A stretch of 44,229 nt of DNA from Hoylesella saccharolytica JCM 17484 (GCF_000614205.1 NZ_BAKN01000024.1:1-44229), one strand, 5' to 3'. Positions 34,728 through 44,047 are shown, numbered from the stretch's first letter. Notes: a model not told the origin generated them from the letters alone. Numbers and translations are program-made.

Positions 34728-35483
34728 TCACCATCTTAACTCAAAAACTTTATAAAGATATTTTATGCAAGTGAGCAGCAGGTTGGTGTAAACACCATTC
34801 TCTTTACATGCTCTAACATCTTCTTGCAATAAGGTTAGCCGGCTATTGATGTTTCTAGTGCTTGTACCGCCCGTTCGCATGGTTACAAAGTCCATTTTTA
34901 AGTATTTTGCACGTAGATTATACCGTTTAAATAAGCGTACCATCATTTCAAAATCGGCCCCTATCTTATAATCTGTTTTATAGTATCCGGCGCGCTCGTA
35001 AACTGAACGACGGGCGTAGAAAGAGGGATGAGCGGGCATAAATCCAAACCGCAACCAACGCGGACTGAACCGTTCCGACGAATAATAACGTGTGCATTTA
35101 TTGGGCTTACCATCTTTGATAAAGTGGATATCGCCGTAAACCGCATCTATTTCCTCATCTTTAAAATGTGTAGCTATCTTTTCCATGATGTCTGTACTGG
35201 TAAAGTAATCATCCGAGTTTAATATTCCAATCACATCTCCCGTCGCCATCCTTAATCCTTTGTTCATGGCATCATAAATCCCTTGGTCTTTTTCAGAAAT
35301 CCATTTGAGCTTTCCATTGAATAGGGGTTCGTACGAGTCAATAAGAGCGATGGTACCATCTGTTGAAGCTCCATCGATAATAAGATATTCAATGTCGGGA
35401 TAGGTCTGTTTTAATACCGACGATAGTGTGTCAGAAAGGGTACTTTCGCTATTATAGGTTGCTGTGATAATGGATATTTTCAT
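34728..35483 (-). CDS. Glycosyltransferase family 2
   Basis: A 251-residue GT-A enzyme (WcaA/WcaE-like). It has the SIITATYNSE start (4-13), the nucleotide-binding IIDGASTDGT (35-44) and the metal motif NSDD at 89-92, followed by the acceptor-side AVYGDIHF region. It faces the polysaccharide genes from the opposite strand and ends 121 bases from licD. It lies 64 bases downstream of aguB on the same strand, so it may be read from the agmatine operon or belong to the glycan cluster after inversion. Confidence 0.87.
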   Translation of the reverse strand: MKISIITATYNSESTLSDTLSSVLKQTYPDIEYLIIDGASTDGTIALIDSYEPLFNGKLKWISEKDQGIYDAMNKGLRMATGDVIGILNSDDYFTSTDIMEKIATHFKDEEIDAVYGDIHFIKDGKPNKCTRYYSSERFSPRWLRFGFMPAHPSFYARRSVYERAGYYKTDYKIGADFEMMVRLFKRYNLRAKYLKMDFVTMRTGGTSTRNINSRLTLLQEDVRACKENGVYTNLLLTCIKYLYKVFELRW

Positions 35484-35547
35484 TTACTTCAGTAGTATTG
35501 GAGATTATTTGTGGAATGAGGGAAGATAGTTTCAATAAGGTTCTCAT

Positions 35548-36423
35548 TTAGAGAAATCTCTTGTCTATATTCGTATAGGCATCTATACGACGATCGCGGA
35601 AAAAAGGCCACCAACGGCGTACCTGCTCGCTATGATCAAGGTCGATAGCAACAATATCCTGTTTTTCATCGTCTTCTGGGGCGCGGTAAAGTATCTCTCC
35701 CTGTGGGCCTGCTACAAACGAACTGCCCCAAAATTGAATGCCTTTTGTTTGGCTGGATGGGTCGATCTCGTGACCTACACGGTTTACAGCGATAACCGGG
35801 AGCCCGTTGGCTACAGCGTGTCCGCGCTGAATGGTTGTCCAAGCCTCGCGCTGTCGTTGTTGTTCTTCGGGCGTATCGTTTGCTGCATATCCTATAGCTG
35901 TAGGATAAATCAGTAGGTCTGCTCCACGCATAGCCATTAAGCGGGCCGCTTCGGGAAACCATTGGTCCCAGCAGACCAAAACCCCTAAGCGTCCCACACT
36001 TGTATTAATGGGTTGAAATCCCATATCTCCGGGGGTAAAATAAAATTTTTCGTAATAGGCAGGGTCGTCAGGAATGTGCATTTTGCGATACTTACCGGCG
36101 ATGGTCCCGTCGCGTTCTATCACAACGGCAGTATTGTGATACAGGCCTGCAGCACGTTTTTCGAAGAGCGAAGTAACGATGACTACTTGATGTTTGAGAG
36201 CCAATTGTCCGAAAAGATCTGTGGATGGGCCCGGAATGGGCTCTGCCTGTTCAAACGTATTGACATCTTCAGTTTGGCAGAAGTAGAGTGAATTGTGTAA
36301 CTCTTGCAATACAATGAGTTCTGCACCGCGCTGGGCAAGTAAAGCAATTCCTTCGCTTAAGCGGCTCATATTATCTGCTGTGTCGGCAGTGTTGTGTTGT
36401 TGTATAAATCCAATGTGTAACAT
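35548..36423 (-). CDS. aguB: N-carbamoylputrescine amidase
   Basis: Hydrolyses N-carbamoylputrescine to putrescine, ammonia and CO2. The 291-residue nitrilase-superfamily protein has the catalytic triad Glu41 (LQELHNS), Lys114 (KYRKMHIPDD) and Cys151 (VCWDQWFPEAARL). It also has the family blocks SYxxDRRxD-like WPFFRDRRIDAY near its end. It lies 24 bases after agmatine deiminase, the preceding step, which settles the assignment among nitrilases. Confidence 0.92.
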   Translation of the reverse strand: MLHIGFIQQHNTADTADNMSRLSEGIALLAQRGAELIVLQELHNSLYFCQTEDVNTFEQAEPIPGPSTDLFGQLALKHQVVIVTSLFEKRAAGLYHNTAVVIERDGTIAGKYRKMHIPDDPAYYEKFYFTPGDMGFQPINTSVGRLGVLVCWDQWFPEAARLMAMRGADLLIYPTAIGYAANDTPEEQQRQREAWTTIQRGHAVANGLPVIAVNRVGHEIDPSSQTKGIQFWGSSFVAGPQGEILYRAPEDDEKQDIVAIDLDHSEQVRRWWPFFRDRRIDAYTNIDKRFL

Positions 36424-36447
36424 AAACGGACTGTTTTTATTTTCAAT

Positions 36448-37533
36448 TTATAGGTTTGTAGATAATACGTCTTGTGGATACTGCATTGTGAGACAGTGTA
36501 GTGAACCATGTTGGCGAATAACAGTGCGTGCATCAATGGGTATGATATCATGATTGGGATAGGCTTTGGCGATGATGTGTTGTGCCCTTTTGTCGTTCTC
36601 AGGTTGTCCGTATGTTGGGCATATCACCGCTCCATTGATGATTAGATAGTTGGCATATGTGGCAGGTAATCGCTCGTTGCCGTCAAAGATGGCATAAGGC
36701 ATCGGAAGTTTTAATAGTTTGTATGGTTTTCCGTCGATGGTGGTAAGAGTTTTTAATTGTTGTTCCAAGGCTTTGAAGTCTTTATACTGTTCGTCATGTT
36801 TATCTTCACACCCAACATACACCAGTGTTTGATTGGGAGCTGTACGAACAATCGTATCTATATGCCCGTCAGTATCATCCCCGATGAGTTGCCCGTGATC
36901 AATCCATACAATCCGTTCTGCTCTCAGAGTGGTTTTCAGATGCTGTTCGATGTCTGTGCGTTCAAGCGGTTGATTACGATGGGGCGCTAGCATACATTGT
37001 GAAGTGGTAAAAACCGTACCCTCACCATCACTCTCAATGGCTCCACCTTCCAATACAAAGTCGGTATGATTTTCCATGTTTGCATTCAGCATGTTGTTGC
37101 GATAGATACTGTACGTTATCTCATTGTCTTTGTCCGCAGCGAATTTCTCTCCCCATCCGTTAAATCGAAAGTTGAGCAAACATTTCTTTAGACTAAAAGC
37201 TCTGTTGGTATCTCTATGGACAAGGGTTATTGCAGCATGGTCACGCGCCCATGTATCATTCGTTTCGCATTGATGAAAGCGCACGTTGCGCAGTAACTCT
37301 ATCCCCATTTTTTGTATCAGCAGCTCCTTTACTTTATCGGAGTTTGGAGTTACGATTAATACGATTTCTCGGTGAGCGATGACTTTTGTTAACTCAATAA
37401 ACACCTTGTTAATTTCCGCCAGATAAGGTTTCCAGTCAGTTCTGGCGTGCGGCCATGTCAACTGAACACCGCTTTGCGGATACCATTCTGCTGGCATTAT
37501 AAGTGTGTCTGTGTAATGTTTTTTTACTTTCAT
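36448..37533 (-). CDS. aguA: Agmatine deiminase
   Basis: Converts agmatine to N-carbamoylputrescine and ammonia. The 361-residue protein is a Porphyromonas-type peptidyl-arginine-deiminase family member. It has the MPAEWYPQSGVQLTWPH start, the active-site ETNDTWARDHAAIT region, the VLEGGAIESDGEG motif, GHIDTIVR with catalytic His and the catalytic Cys347 in GSLHCLTMQYP. With aguB it completes putrescine formation from agmatine. Arginine decarboxylase is not in the window. It is the first gene of the operon. Confidence 0.93.
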   Translation of the reverse strand: MKVKKHYTDTLIMPAEWYPQSGVQLTWPHARTDWKPYLAEINKVFIELTKVIAHREIVLIVTPNSDKVKELLIQKMGIELLRNVRFHQCETNDTWARDHAAITLVHRDTNRAFSLKKCLLNFRFNGWGEKFAADKDNEITYSIYRNNMLNANMENHTDFVLEGGAIESDGEGTVFTTSQCMLAPHRNQPLERTDIEQHLKTTLRAERIVWIDHGQLIGDDTDGHIDTIVRTAPNQTLVYVGCEDKHDEQYKDFKALEQQLKTLTTIDGKPYKLLKLPMPYAIFDGNERLPATYANYLIINGAVICPTYGQPENDKRAQHIIAKAYPNHDIIPIDARTVIRQHGSLHCLTMQYPQDVLSTNL

Positions 37534-37559
37534 ATCCTAAATACTGGGGATAAGCATTG

Positions 37560-37567
37560 CAAAGATA
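37560..37567 (-). promoter_or_regulatory. -7 element of aguA-aguB
   Basis: The minus strand reads TATCTTTG followed by C, 27 bases before the aguA start. The two Fnr-like boxes at 37667-37699 lie about 100-140 bases upstream of it. Confidence 0.55.
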
Positions 37568-37666
37568 GGGATTAAAAGCGAGAAAGTTCTCTACTGGCTT
37601 CAAATTCCTTGTATGAAAACTTTCGATGCCATATATCCCATACCCGTTTCCTTTCTTTTGAGTGGC

Positions 37667-37699
37667 TTGATCTAGGTCAATCAGCTTGATTTGCGTCAA
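37667..37699. promoter_or_regulatory. Two tandem Fnr/Crp-like dyads
   Basis: TTGAT-CTAG-GTCAA (37667-37680) and TTGAT-TTGC-GTCAA (37686-37699) each match the Fnr pattern TTGAT-N4-ATCAA at nine of ten positions. Their centres are 19 bases apart and the base before each (C) is shared, so they form a direct repeat. They lie about 40-70 bases upstream of the -33 element of the plus-strand promoter at 37737, and also upstream of aguA on the other strand. The regulator is unknown. Confidence 0.55.
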
Positions 37700-37736
37700 A
37701 AATACAGTAGGAAAAAGGCTTTTCTCTCTCTCTTTG

Positions 37737-37767
37737 TTGCCGCACACAGTTTAGGGTGTTATCTTTG
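37737..37767 (+). promoter_or_regulatory. Promoter of the 34-codon ORF
   Basis: TTG at 37737-37739, 20 bases, then TATCTTTG at 37760-37767, followed by C. This is one of the best Bacteroidota promoter matches in the window. Confidence 0.65.
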
Positions 37768-37874
37768 CATCAGTTTTAGTGAGCATCGCTTCAAATCTAT
37801 GTAGGTATAAACAATAACGGGATGTAAAGATGCATTCTACTTTTAGGATAACAATTAAATGAAAGGAAAGAATT

Positions 37875-37979
37875 ATGAGAAAAATGGTAAAAAGAATTGT
37901 TACGAGTGATAAGTTTAACAAGTATTGTGTAAACGTACTCAGGATGTACAATTACGGCAGGATAAACGTGCCAGTATAA
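37875..37979 (+). CDS. Candidate small basic protein, 34 residues
   Basis: A short open frame starting ATG-AGA-AAA, preceded by an A/G-rich stretch (AAAGGAAAG) that can act as a ribosome-binding site. The product is basic, with about eight Lys/Arg, begins MRKMVKRIVTSDKFN and contains one Cys; no membrane segment or known motif. A good promoter lies about 108 bases upstream and a long hairpin starts 17 bases after its stop, so a transcript that fits this ORF is likely. Whether it is translated is not shown; the transcript could be a regulatory RNA instead. Confidence 0.4.
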   Translation: MRKMVKRIVTSDKFNKYCVNVLRMYNYGRINVPV

Positions 37980-37996
37980 AGTTGAGAATAGAGAAT

Positions 37997-38069
37997 ATAG
38001 AAATACAATAAAAGAAGAGCTGTTGTCTGCCCCGGCATGATGGCAGCTCTTCTTTTATTGTATTTCTAT
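37997..38069 (+). terminator. 26-bp perfect inverted repeat, probable terminator
   Basis: The arms 37997-38022 and 38044-38069 are perfect reverse complements, separated by 21 bases. The inner part (AGAAGAGCTG/CAGCTCTTCT) is followed by T-rich sequence and would make a strong terminator for the small ORF. The right arm also holds the TTG -33 element of the nuclease promoter at 38058-38060. Confidence 0.75.
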
Positions 38070-38086
38070 GTTTTCTACTATCTTTG
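38058..38086 (+). promoter_or_regulatory. Promoter of the secreted nuclease
   Basis: TTG at 38058-38060, 18 bases, then TATCTTTG at 38079-38086. The start codon follows 9 bases later, so the transcript would be nearly leaderless. The -33 element sits in the right arm of the 26-bp inverted repeat. Confidence 0.55.
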
Positions 38087-38095
38087 TGTCTTATT

Positions 38096-38983
38096 ATGAA
38101 AACAAAAAAGATATATTTCTTTTTGTTTCCGTTGCTCTTGGTATGTATAGGTTATCAACCTGGTGAGATGAAAGGTAATGGGTGGTTTGCTTGTACAAAT
38201 GGTAAGCAGAGATATATAACTACTTTTCGGGGCGATAAACCGATTCAAGCGAATAATTCTCTGACGTCTTTAAAAGTTCAAAAGGATAAAACGGAAACCT
38301 ATATGGGGTTGGAAATTCCTACCCCATTAACTGATCGTCCTGAACAATTACTGAAAAGAGTTGGCTATACTGTCTCTTACAATAGTGTTTTAAAGTTACC
38401 TAATTGGGTGGCTTGGCATCTTACTGTGGCGCATATATCGGGTATCTCCAAACGGGATGGAATTAAGTTCCATGAAGATGAAGAGGTGCCACAGCCCCGA
38501 GCCACAGATGCTGATTACAGACGTAGCGGATATGATCGTGGGCATATGTGTCCGTCGGGTGATAACAAATGGAGTTGCCTTGCGCAGGCGCAATCGTTTT
38601 TGCTGACCAACGTGTGTCCGCAAGACCATCAACTCAATGCGGGGGATTGGAACGAGATGGAAAGTCAATGTCGAAGATGGGCTAAGAGATATGGTGACAT
38701 CTATATTGTTGCGGGACCGATATTGTTCAAAGGTCGGCATAAAACGATTGGACAAAACAAAGTAACGATCCCTGAAGCTTTCTTTAAGGTAGTGCTCTGT
38801 ATGAAAGGGTACCCCAAAGCTATTGGTTTTATTTATCGAAACCAACCAGGCAATCGTCCAAAAGGTGATTATGTCAATTCTGTAGATCAGGTAGAGCGTC
38901 TTACAGGTATTGACTTCTTCTCTTCTTTGCCCGATGCGGTGGAACGTGAAGTAGAGGCTAGATGTCAATTGGAAGATTGGTAG
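38096..38983 (+). CDS. Secreted DNA/RNA non-specific endonuclease
   Basis: A 295-residue NUC1/EndA-type nuclease that cuts DNA and RNA. It has a signal-like N-terminus (MKTKKIYFFLFPLLLVCIGY) and the beta-beta-alpha-metal core with the catalytic DRGH motif in YDRGHMCPSGDN (about 160-171) and the metal-binding Asn in QDHQLNAGDWNEME. The role may be nucleotide scavenging or defence against extracellular DNA. The ATG at 38096 is chosen over a TTG four codons earlier, which overlaps the -7 element. Confidence 0.9.
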   Translation: MKTKKIYFFLFPLLLVCIGYQPGEMKGNGWFACTNGKQRYITTFRGDKPIQANNSLTSLKVQKDKTETYMGLEIPTPLTDRPEQLLKRVGYTVSYNSVLKLPNWVAWHLTVAHISGISKRDGIKFHEDEEVPQPRATDADYRRSGYDRGHMCPSGDNKWSCLAQAQSFLLTNVCPQDHQLNAGDWNEMESQCRRWAKRYGDIYIVAGPILFKGRHKTIGQNKVTIPEAFFKVVLCMKGYPKAIGFIYRNQPGNRPKGDYVNSVDQVERLTGIDFFSSLPDAVEREVEARCQLEDW

Positions 38984-39009
38984 TTTCTTTATTGGGCAAT
39001 AAAAGAAAC
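38983..39009. terminator. Possible convergent terminator between nuclease and feoAB
   Basis: GTTTCTTTATTG pairs with CAATAAAAGAAAC, with one bulged A and a two-base loop. It starts at the last base of the nuclease stop codon and lies between two convergent genes. The low GC content and lack of a clear T tract make termination uncertain. Confidence 0.4.
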
Positions 39010-39038
39010 CAATAAGAATGGAAAGTTTATTTGTTTTA

Positions 39039-41558
39039 CTATAAGAATAGTGAGCCCACTTGATATACTGCGGCACTGACAATCCAGGCTAAGGCTGTGG
39101 TGTAAAATGCAGCAAAAAGTGCCCAACGCCACGAACCACTCTCATTTTTGATAGCTGCGATCGTCGCAATGCAGGGAAAATAGAGTAAAACAAAGAGGAG
39201 ATAGCAGTAGGCCGAGAGGGGTGAGATACCGTCGGAGAGCATTTGTCGACGTAGATGCGTATACTTCTCGGTGTTGCCACTATAGTTGTCATCATTGGCA
39301 AAGCTATCATCACCAGCGTAAAGCACGCCCATTGTAGATGCAACAATCTCTTTTGCTCCAACACCTGCCAGTAGACTGACATCGAGTTTCCAGTCAAATC
39401 CTTGCGGCCGAAACATTGGTTCGATGGTTTTTCCTATACGTCCGATATAACTTTGTTCTTGTTGTTGCTGCGCATTGAGCTCATTGTGATGCGGAAAATA
39501 TCCCAGCGCCCAAACAACAATACTTGCTACGAGAATGATGCCACCCATCTTCTGTAAATACTGTTTACCCTTTTCCCACGTATGGCGGGCTATTGCTTTC
39601 TTTGTGGGAAAACGATATGGGGGCAGTTCCATCACAAATGGCGTATCATTGCCTTTCACTACAAAGTGACCGAGAATATTGCTTATTACCATTGACATCA
39701 GTATACCCACGACATAAAGCGATATCATAATGGTCGAACGGTATTCCAGGGCAAAGAATGTTCCTGTAATCATAATATATATAGGTAAGCGAGCAGAACA
39801 GCTCATCATCGGAAGAATGAGCATGGTGATAAGCCTACTACGACGGCTTTCGATGGTTCGTGTAGCCATTACGGCAGGTACGTTGCATCCAAATCCCATA
39901 ATTAGTGGGATAAATGATTTGCCATGTAGTCCCATTTTATGCATCAGCTTATCCATAATAAATGCTGCGCGTGCCATGTATCCGCTATCTTCCATAAACG
40001 AGATGAAGAAGTAGAGAATGAGAATTTGTGGGAGAAAGACGATAACGGCACCCACACCGCCAATAATACCATTGACCAGCATAGCCTTAACAGGACCGTT
40101 GGGTAAGGTGGTGCTTACCCATTGACCGAGCCACGTAATACCTTGCTCAATCCAGTCCATAGGATACTGGCCTATGGTAAACGTAACTTGAAACATGACG
40201 TATAGAAAGAAGAAGAAGATGGGAAACCCCAGATACTTGTGTGTGATAATGGCATCGAGGATGTGTGTGATGCGATACGTGTCAAGTGCTGTTCCTTCCT
40301 TGAATCCAGCTTCTTTTAGAGCACCGTGAATAAATCCATATTTGGCATCCATCAATGCCGTTTCGCTATCTTCTTTAACGTCGGCTTCAAGTTGTGCGAC
40401 GGCTTTATTACGTGTGGTAATTATCTCATCAATGTTCTTTAAAGTTGCGAGGGCTGTTTGTGTTTCACTATCTTTCTCCAGCAGTTTAATGGCAAGATAA
40501 CGTGTGTGATATTTGTGTCGTATTTCCGGATTGTGCTCAAGAGGTATTTTGATACTCTCAATGGCCTTCTCAATATATTGTCCGTGATTGATATGGATGT
40601 GTCGCGCCATTTTGTTTAGCATCCCTTGCAAAGAATCTTCTTCATACAGATCAATAATATTATAGAAAAGGTCTTGCACACCGCGACCGGTTTTGAAGAC
40701 GGTAGGTATCATAGGTACACCGAAAAGCTGACTTAGTTGGTGATAATCCAACTTATCACCTCGCTGTTCAAACTCGTCAAACATATTCAGTGCACAAACC
40801 ATACGCAAATTCATATCAATTAGTTGGGTGGTGAGATATAGGTTGCGCTCCAGATTACTGGCATCGAGTACATTGATAACCACATCAGGCGTTTTATCAA
40901 TGATTTGTTTACGCACGTAAAGCTCTTCAGGACTGTATGCCGAAAGCGAGTAAGTACCCGGAAGGTCTATGAGATGAAACTCGTATCCGTTGAAATAGGC
41001 TGTGCCTTCTTTAGCATCGACGGTCACTCCCGAGTAATTGCCTACTCGTTCGTGTGCACCCGATGCGAAGTTAAAAAGCGATGTTTTACCGCAGTTGGGG
41101 TTTCCCACCAATGCTACGTTGATGATGCGATGTTTCGCCAAAGCAGCTTCGCGAAGCTGGTTATCAGTCAGTGTATTAGCTGAAAGAGAAGTAGAAGATG
41201 TGTGTGAATAGGAGGTAAATGAGGGGTTGGAATTCGGTTTGTGCGCAATATTTTGTTGTTGATCAATACCCAATAACTCTGTGGATTGATCTTCTTCCAT
41301 TTTATGCTGCTTTCTTTCAATTTCGGTAGCCTCTTCTACGGAAATAACCTCAATCATTTCAGCTTCATCGTGCCGTAATGAGATTTCGTAACCTAAGAGT
41401 TTGTATTTTACCGGGTCTTTCAGAGGTGCATTGAGTAATACCTCAATCATTTTTCCTTTGATAAAACCCATTTCAACGATGCGTTTTCTAAATCCACCGT
41501 GCCCCAACACCTTAACGATAACACCCCGTTCTCCTGTCTTCAGTTGTGATAATCTCAT
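39039..41558 (-). CDS. feoB: Ferrous iron transporter, FeoA-FeoB fusion
   Basis: FeoB imports Fe(II) across the inner membrane. The 839-residue protein has a FeoA SH3-like domain (about 1-75), a Ser/Thr-rich linker (80-140), and the FeoB G domain: P-loop GNPNCGKTS at 152-160, DLPG at 198-201 and NMFD at 258-261. About eight to nine membrane helices follow, with the Gate motif PxxMGFGCNVPAVMATR (in part near 548-564). Fused FeoAB is common in Bacteroidota. No Fur-like box was recognised upstream, so regulation cannot be judged. Confidence 0.94.
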   Translation of the reverse strand: MRLSQLKTGERGVIVKVLGHGGFRKRIVEMGFIKGKMIEVLLNAPLKDPVKYKLLGYEISLRHDEAEMIEVISVEEATEIERKQHKMEEDQSTELLGIDQQQNIAHKPNSNPSFTSYSHTSSTSLSANTLTDNQLREAALAKHRIINVALVGNPNCGKTSLFNFASGAHERVGNYSGVTVDAKEGTAYFNGYEFHLIDLPGTYSLSAYSPEELYVRKQIIDKTPDVVINVLDASNLERNLYLTTQLIDMNLRMVCALNMFDEFEQRGDKLDYHQLSQLFGVPMIPTVFKTGRGVQDLFYNIIDLYEEDSLQGMLNKMARHIHINHGQYIEKAIESIKIPLEHNPEIRHKYHTRYLAIKLLEKDSETQTALATLKNIDEIITTRNKAVAQLEADVKEDSETALMDAKYGFIHGALKEAGFKEGTALDTYRITHILDAIITHKYLGFPIFFFFLYVMFQVTFTIGQYPMDWIEQGITWLGQWVSTTLPNGPVKAMLVNGIIGGVGAVIVFLPQILILYFFISFMEDSGYMARAAFIMDKLMHKMGLHGKSFIPLIMGFGCNVPAVMATRTIESRRSRLITMLILPMMSCSARLPIYIMITGTFFALEYRSTIMISLYVVGILMSMVISNILGHFVVKGNDTPFVMELPPYRFPTKKAIARHTWEKGKQYLQKMGGIILVASIVVWALGYFPHHNELNAQQQQEQSYIGRIGKTIEPMFRPQGFDWKLDVSLLAGVGAKEIVASTMGVLYAGDDSFANDDNYSGNTEKYTHLRRQMLSDGISPLSAYCYLLFVLLYFPCIATIAAIKNESGSWRWALFAAFYTTALAWIVSAAVYQVGSLFL

Positions 41559-41584
41559 TCAGATATAAATATTTTCTTGTGTAG

Positions 41585-41592
41585 CAAAGTTA
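41585..41592 (-). promoter_or_regulatory. -7 element of feoAB
   Basis: The minus strand reads TAACTTTG followed by C, 26 bases before the feoAB start codon. Confidence 0.55.
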
Positions 41593-41798
41593 TAATATTT
41601 TCAGTGCTTACAGTCTTTATACGTTCTTCCTTTTCATAAAAATACCTATATGTTAGTATGTTTAGTACCTGATTACACCAAATATTTCTACCTAAAAGTG
41701 ATTATTTGTGCTTGCATATCATGCACCGGAAACATTTTTATTAATATCTATTTGATAAAAATATACTGTATGTCATCATTTTTCTGATTGTTTTTATA

Positions 41799-41806
41799 TA
41801 CCTTTG
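41799..41806 (+). promoter_or_regulatory. -7 element of the SRP RNA / tRNA-Thr unit
   Basis: TACCTTTG followed by CAG, nine bases before the SRP RNA. No clear -33 TTG is found at the right distance; TTT-rich sequence lies there. Confidence 0.55.
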
Positions 41807-41815
41807 CAGCCGAAA

Positions 41816-41913
41816 TGGGTAAGTCTTGTGCGGTCAGCTCCCTTCGAATCCTCCAGGACGGGAACGTAGCAAAGGTAGTTGGTTGTAGCGACGCGATGCA
41901 AGTAGCTTACCCA
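41816..41913 (+). ncRNA. ffs: Signal recognition particle RNA, small type
   Basis: The RNA core of the signal recognition particle, which with Ffh targets proteins to the membrane. About 98 bases, with ends TGGGTAAG (41816-41823) and CTTACCCA (41906-41913) that pair perfectly. The apical domain has the conserved internal loop and tetraloop region: GGTCAGC, then CCAGGACGGGAACGTAGCA and AAAGGTAG. It has the short form without an Alu domain. Only four bases separate it from tRNA-Thr. Confidence 0.9.
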
Positions 41914-41917
41914 CCCC

Positions 41918-41991
41918 GCCTCTTTAGCTCAGTTGGCCAGAGCACGTGATTTGTAATCTCGGGGTCGTTGGTTCGAATCCGACAAGAGGCT
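41918..41991 (+). tRNA. tRNA-Thr (anticodon TGT)
   Basis: A full cloverleaf. The acceptor stem GCCTCTT/AAGAGGC, the D arm (GCTC/GAGC), the anticodon loop TTTGTAA with TGT, and the T arm GTTGG-TTCGAAT-CCGAC are all present. The anticodon stem has one T-T mismatch. The 3' CCA is not encoded. It is probably cotranscribed with the SRP RNA and followed by a strong terminator. Confidence 0.93.
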
Positions 41992-41999
41992 CTCGTTAC

Positions 42000-42044
42000 A
42001 CTCCACATTTTCGACAGTTAATTGTCAGAGAATGTGGAGTTTTC
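42000..42044 (+). terminator. Terminator after SRP RNA / tRNA-Thr
   Basis: ACTCCACATT (42000-42009) pairs perfectly with AATGTGGAGT (42031-42040), with a small inner GACA/TGTC stem, then TTTTC. Confidence 0.88.
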
Positions 42045-42140
42045 TATTTCTATCCATGTGTCTCTTTTACCTTTTCTTGGGTTCGACGTGTTGTATTTTA
42101 TCGGGCCAACAGCTTTCAAACAAGAATACCCCCTTGCAAT

Positions 42141-42171
42141 TTTGTGCTTTAAGCATTTTAGCTTACCTTTG
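42141..42171 (+). promoter_or_regulatory. Promoter of proS
   Basis: TTTG at 42141-42144, exactly 19 bases, then TACCTTTG at 42164-42171, followed by C. This is a full consensus match. The leader is about 20 bases. Confidence 0.7.
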
Positions 42172-42195
42172 CAAGCCAAATAAATAAACATAACA

Positions 42196-43676
<1,481 letters not shown>

Positions 43677-43699
43677 ATGTATAATTTAGTTACAAATAC

Positions 43700-43730
43700 T
43701 TGCTTATTCTAAAACTTCGTTATATCTTTG
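43700..43730 (+). promoter_or_regulatory. Promoter of the candidate small RNA
   Basis: TTG at 43700-43702, 20 bases, then TATCTTTG at 43723-43730. Consensus spacing and sequence, but no credible gene follows. Confidence 0.65.
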
Positions 43731-43736
43731 TCGCGT

Positions 43737-43894
43737 CTACCAGAAAAAGACATGTTCTTTTCACACAACAGAACAGGTATATTTCATCAATGATAACAAG
43801 GAAGCTGAAAGCAATGTATTTTGTAAATACATATAGAATATTGTTAGAAAGTGTGCAGAGAAGTATTGCTTCTTTGCGCACTTTTAATGTTTTA
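43737..43894 (+). ncRNA. Candidate structured small RNA with terminator
   Basis: From the promoter, about 155 bases hold three hairpins in a row: TGTTCT/AGAACA (43753-43775), ATGTATTT/AAATACAT (43814-43832, perfect, 3-base loop), and a 16-bp stem with two G-U pairs (43848-43863 with 43869-43884). The last runs into TTTTAATGTTTT, so it looks like a rho-independent terminator. Short open frames here are interrupted by, or overlap, the terminator stem. No known RNA family is recognised. Confidence 0.5.
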
Positions 43895-44047
43895 TCCTTG
43901 TTTTGGTTCGGAAGATGCTTCGGCAACGAAGAAGAAGTGGAGGAAACAAGCTTCAATCTCTGGGGCAAACCTCTGTTCTGAAAGCGCTCTTATCGTCACC
44001 TTTCCTACAACAAGCAAGCAGGGAGAGTGGCGAAAAAGATAGTAGTC
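43895..44047. other. Non-coding stretch before the repeats
   Basis: No convincing gene. Two overlapping short frames exist in different registers, but both use sequence of the upstream terminator hairpin and neither shows a domain. Confidence 0.4.

Noticed and set aside
43700..44042. Two overlapping short frames (one with a signal-peptide-like start at 43851)
   Set aside because: They use alternative start codons, run through the terminator hairpin and the repeat border, and show no domain; the hairpin explains the sequence better.
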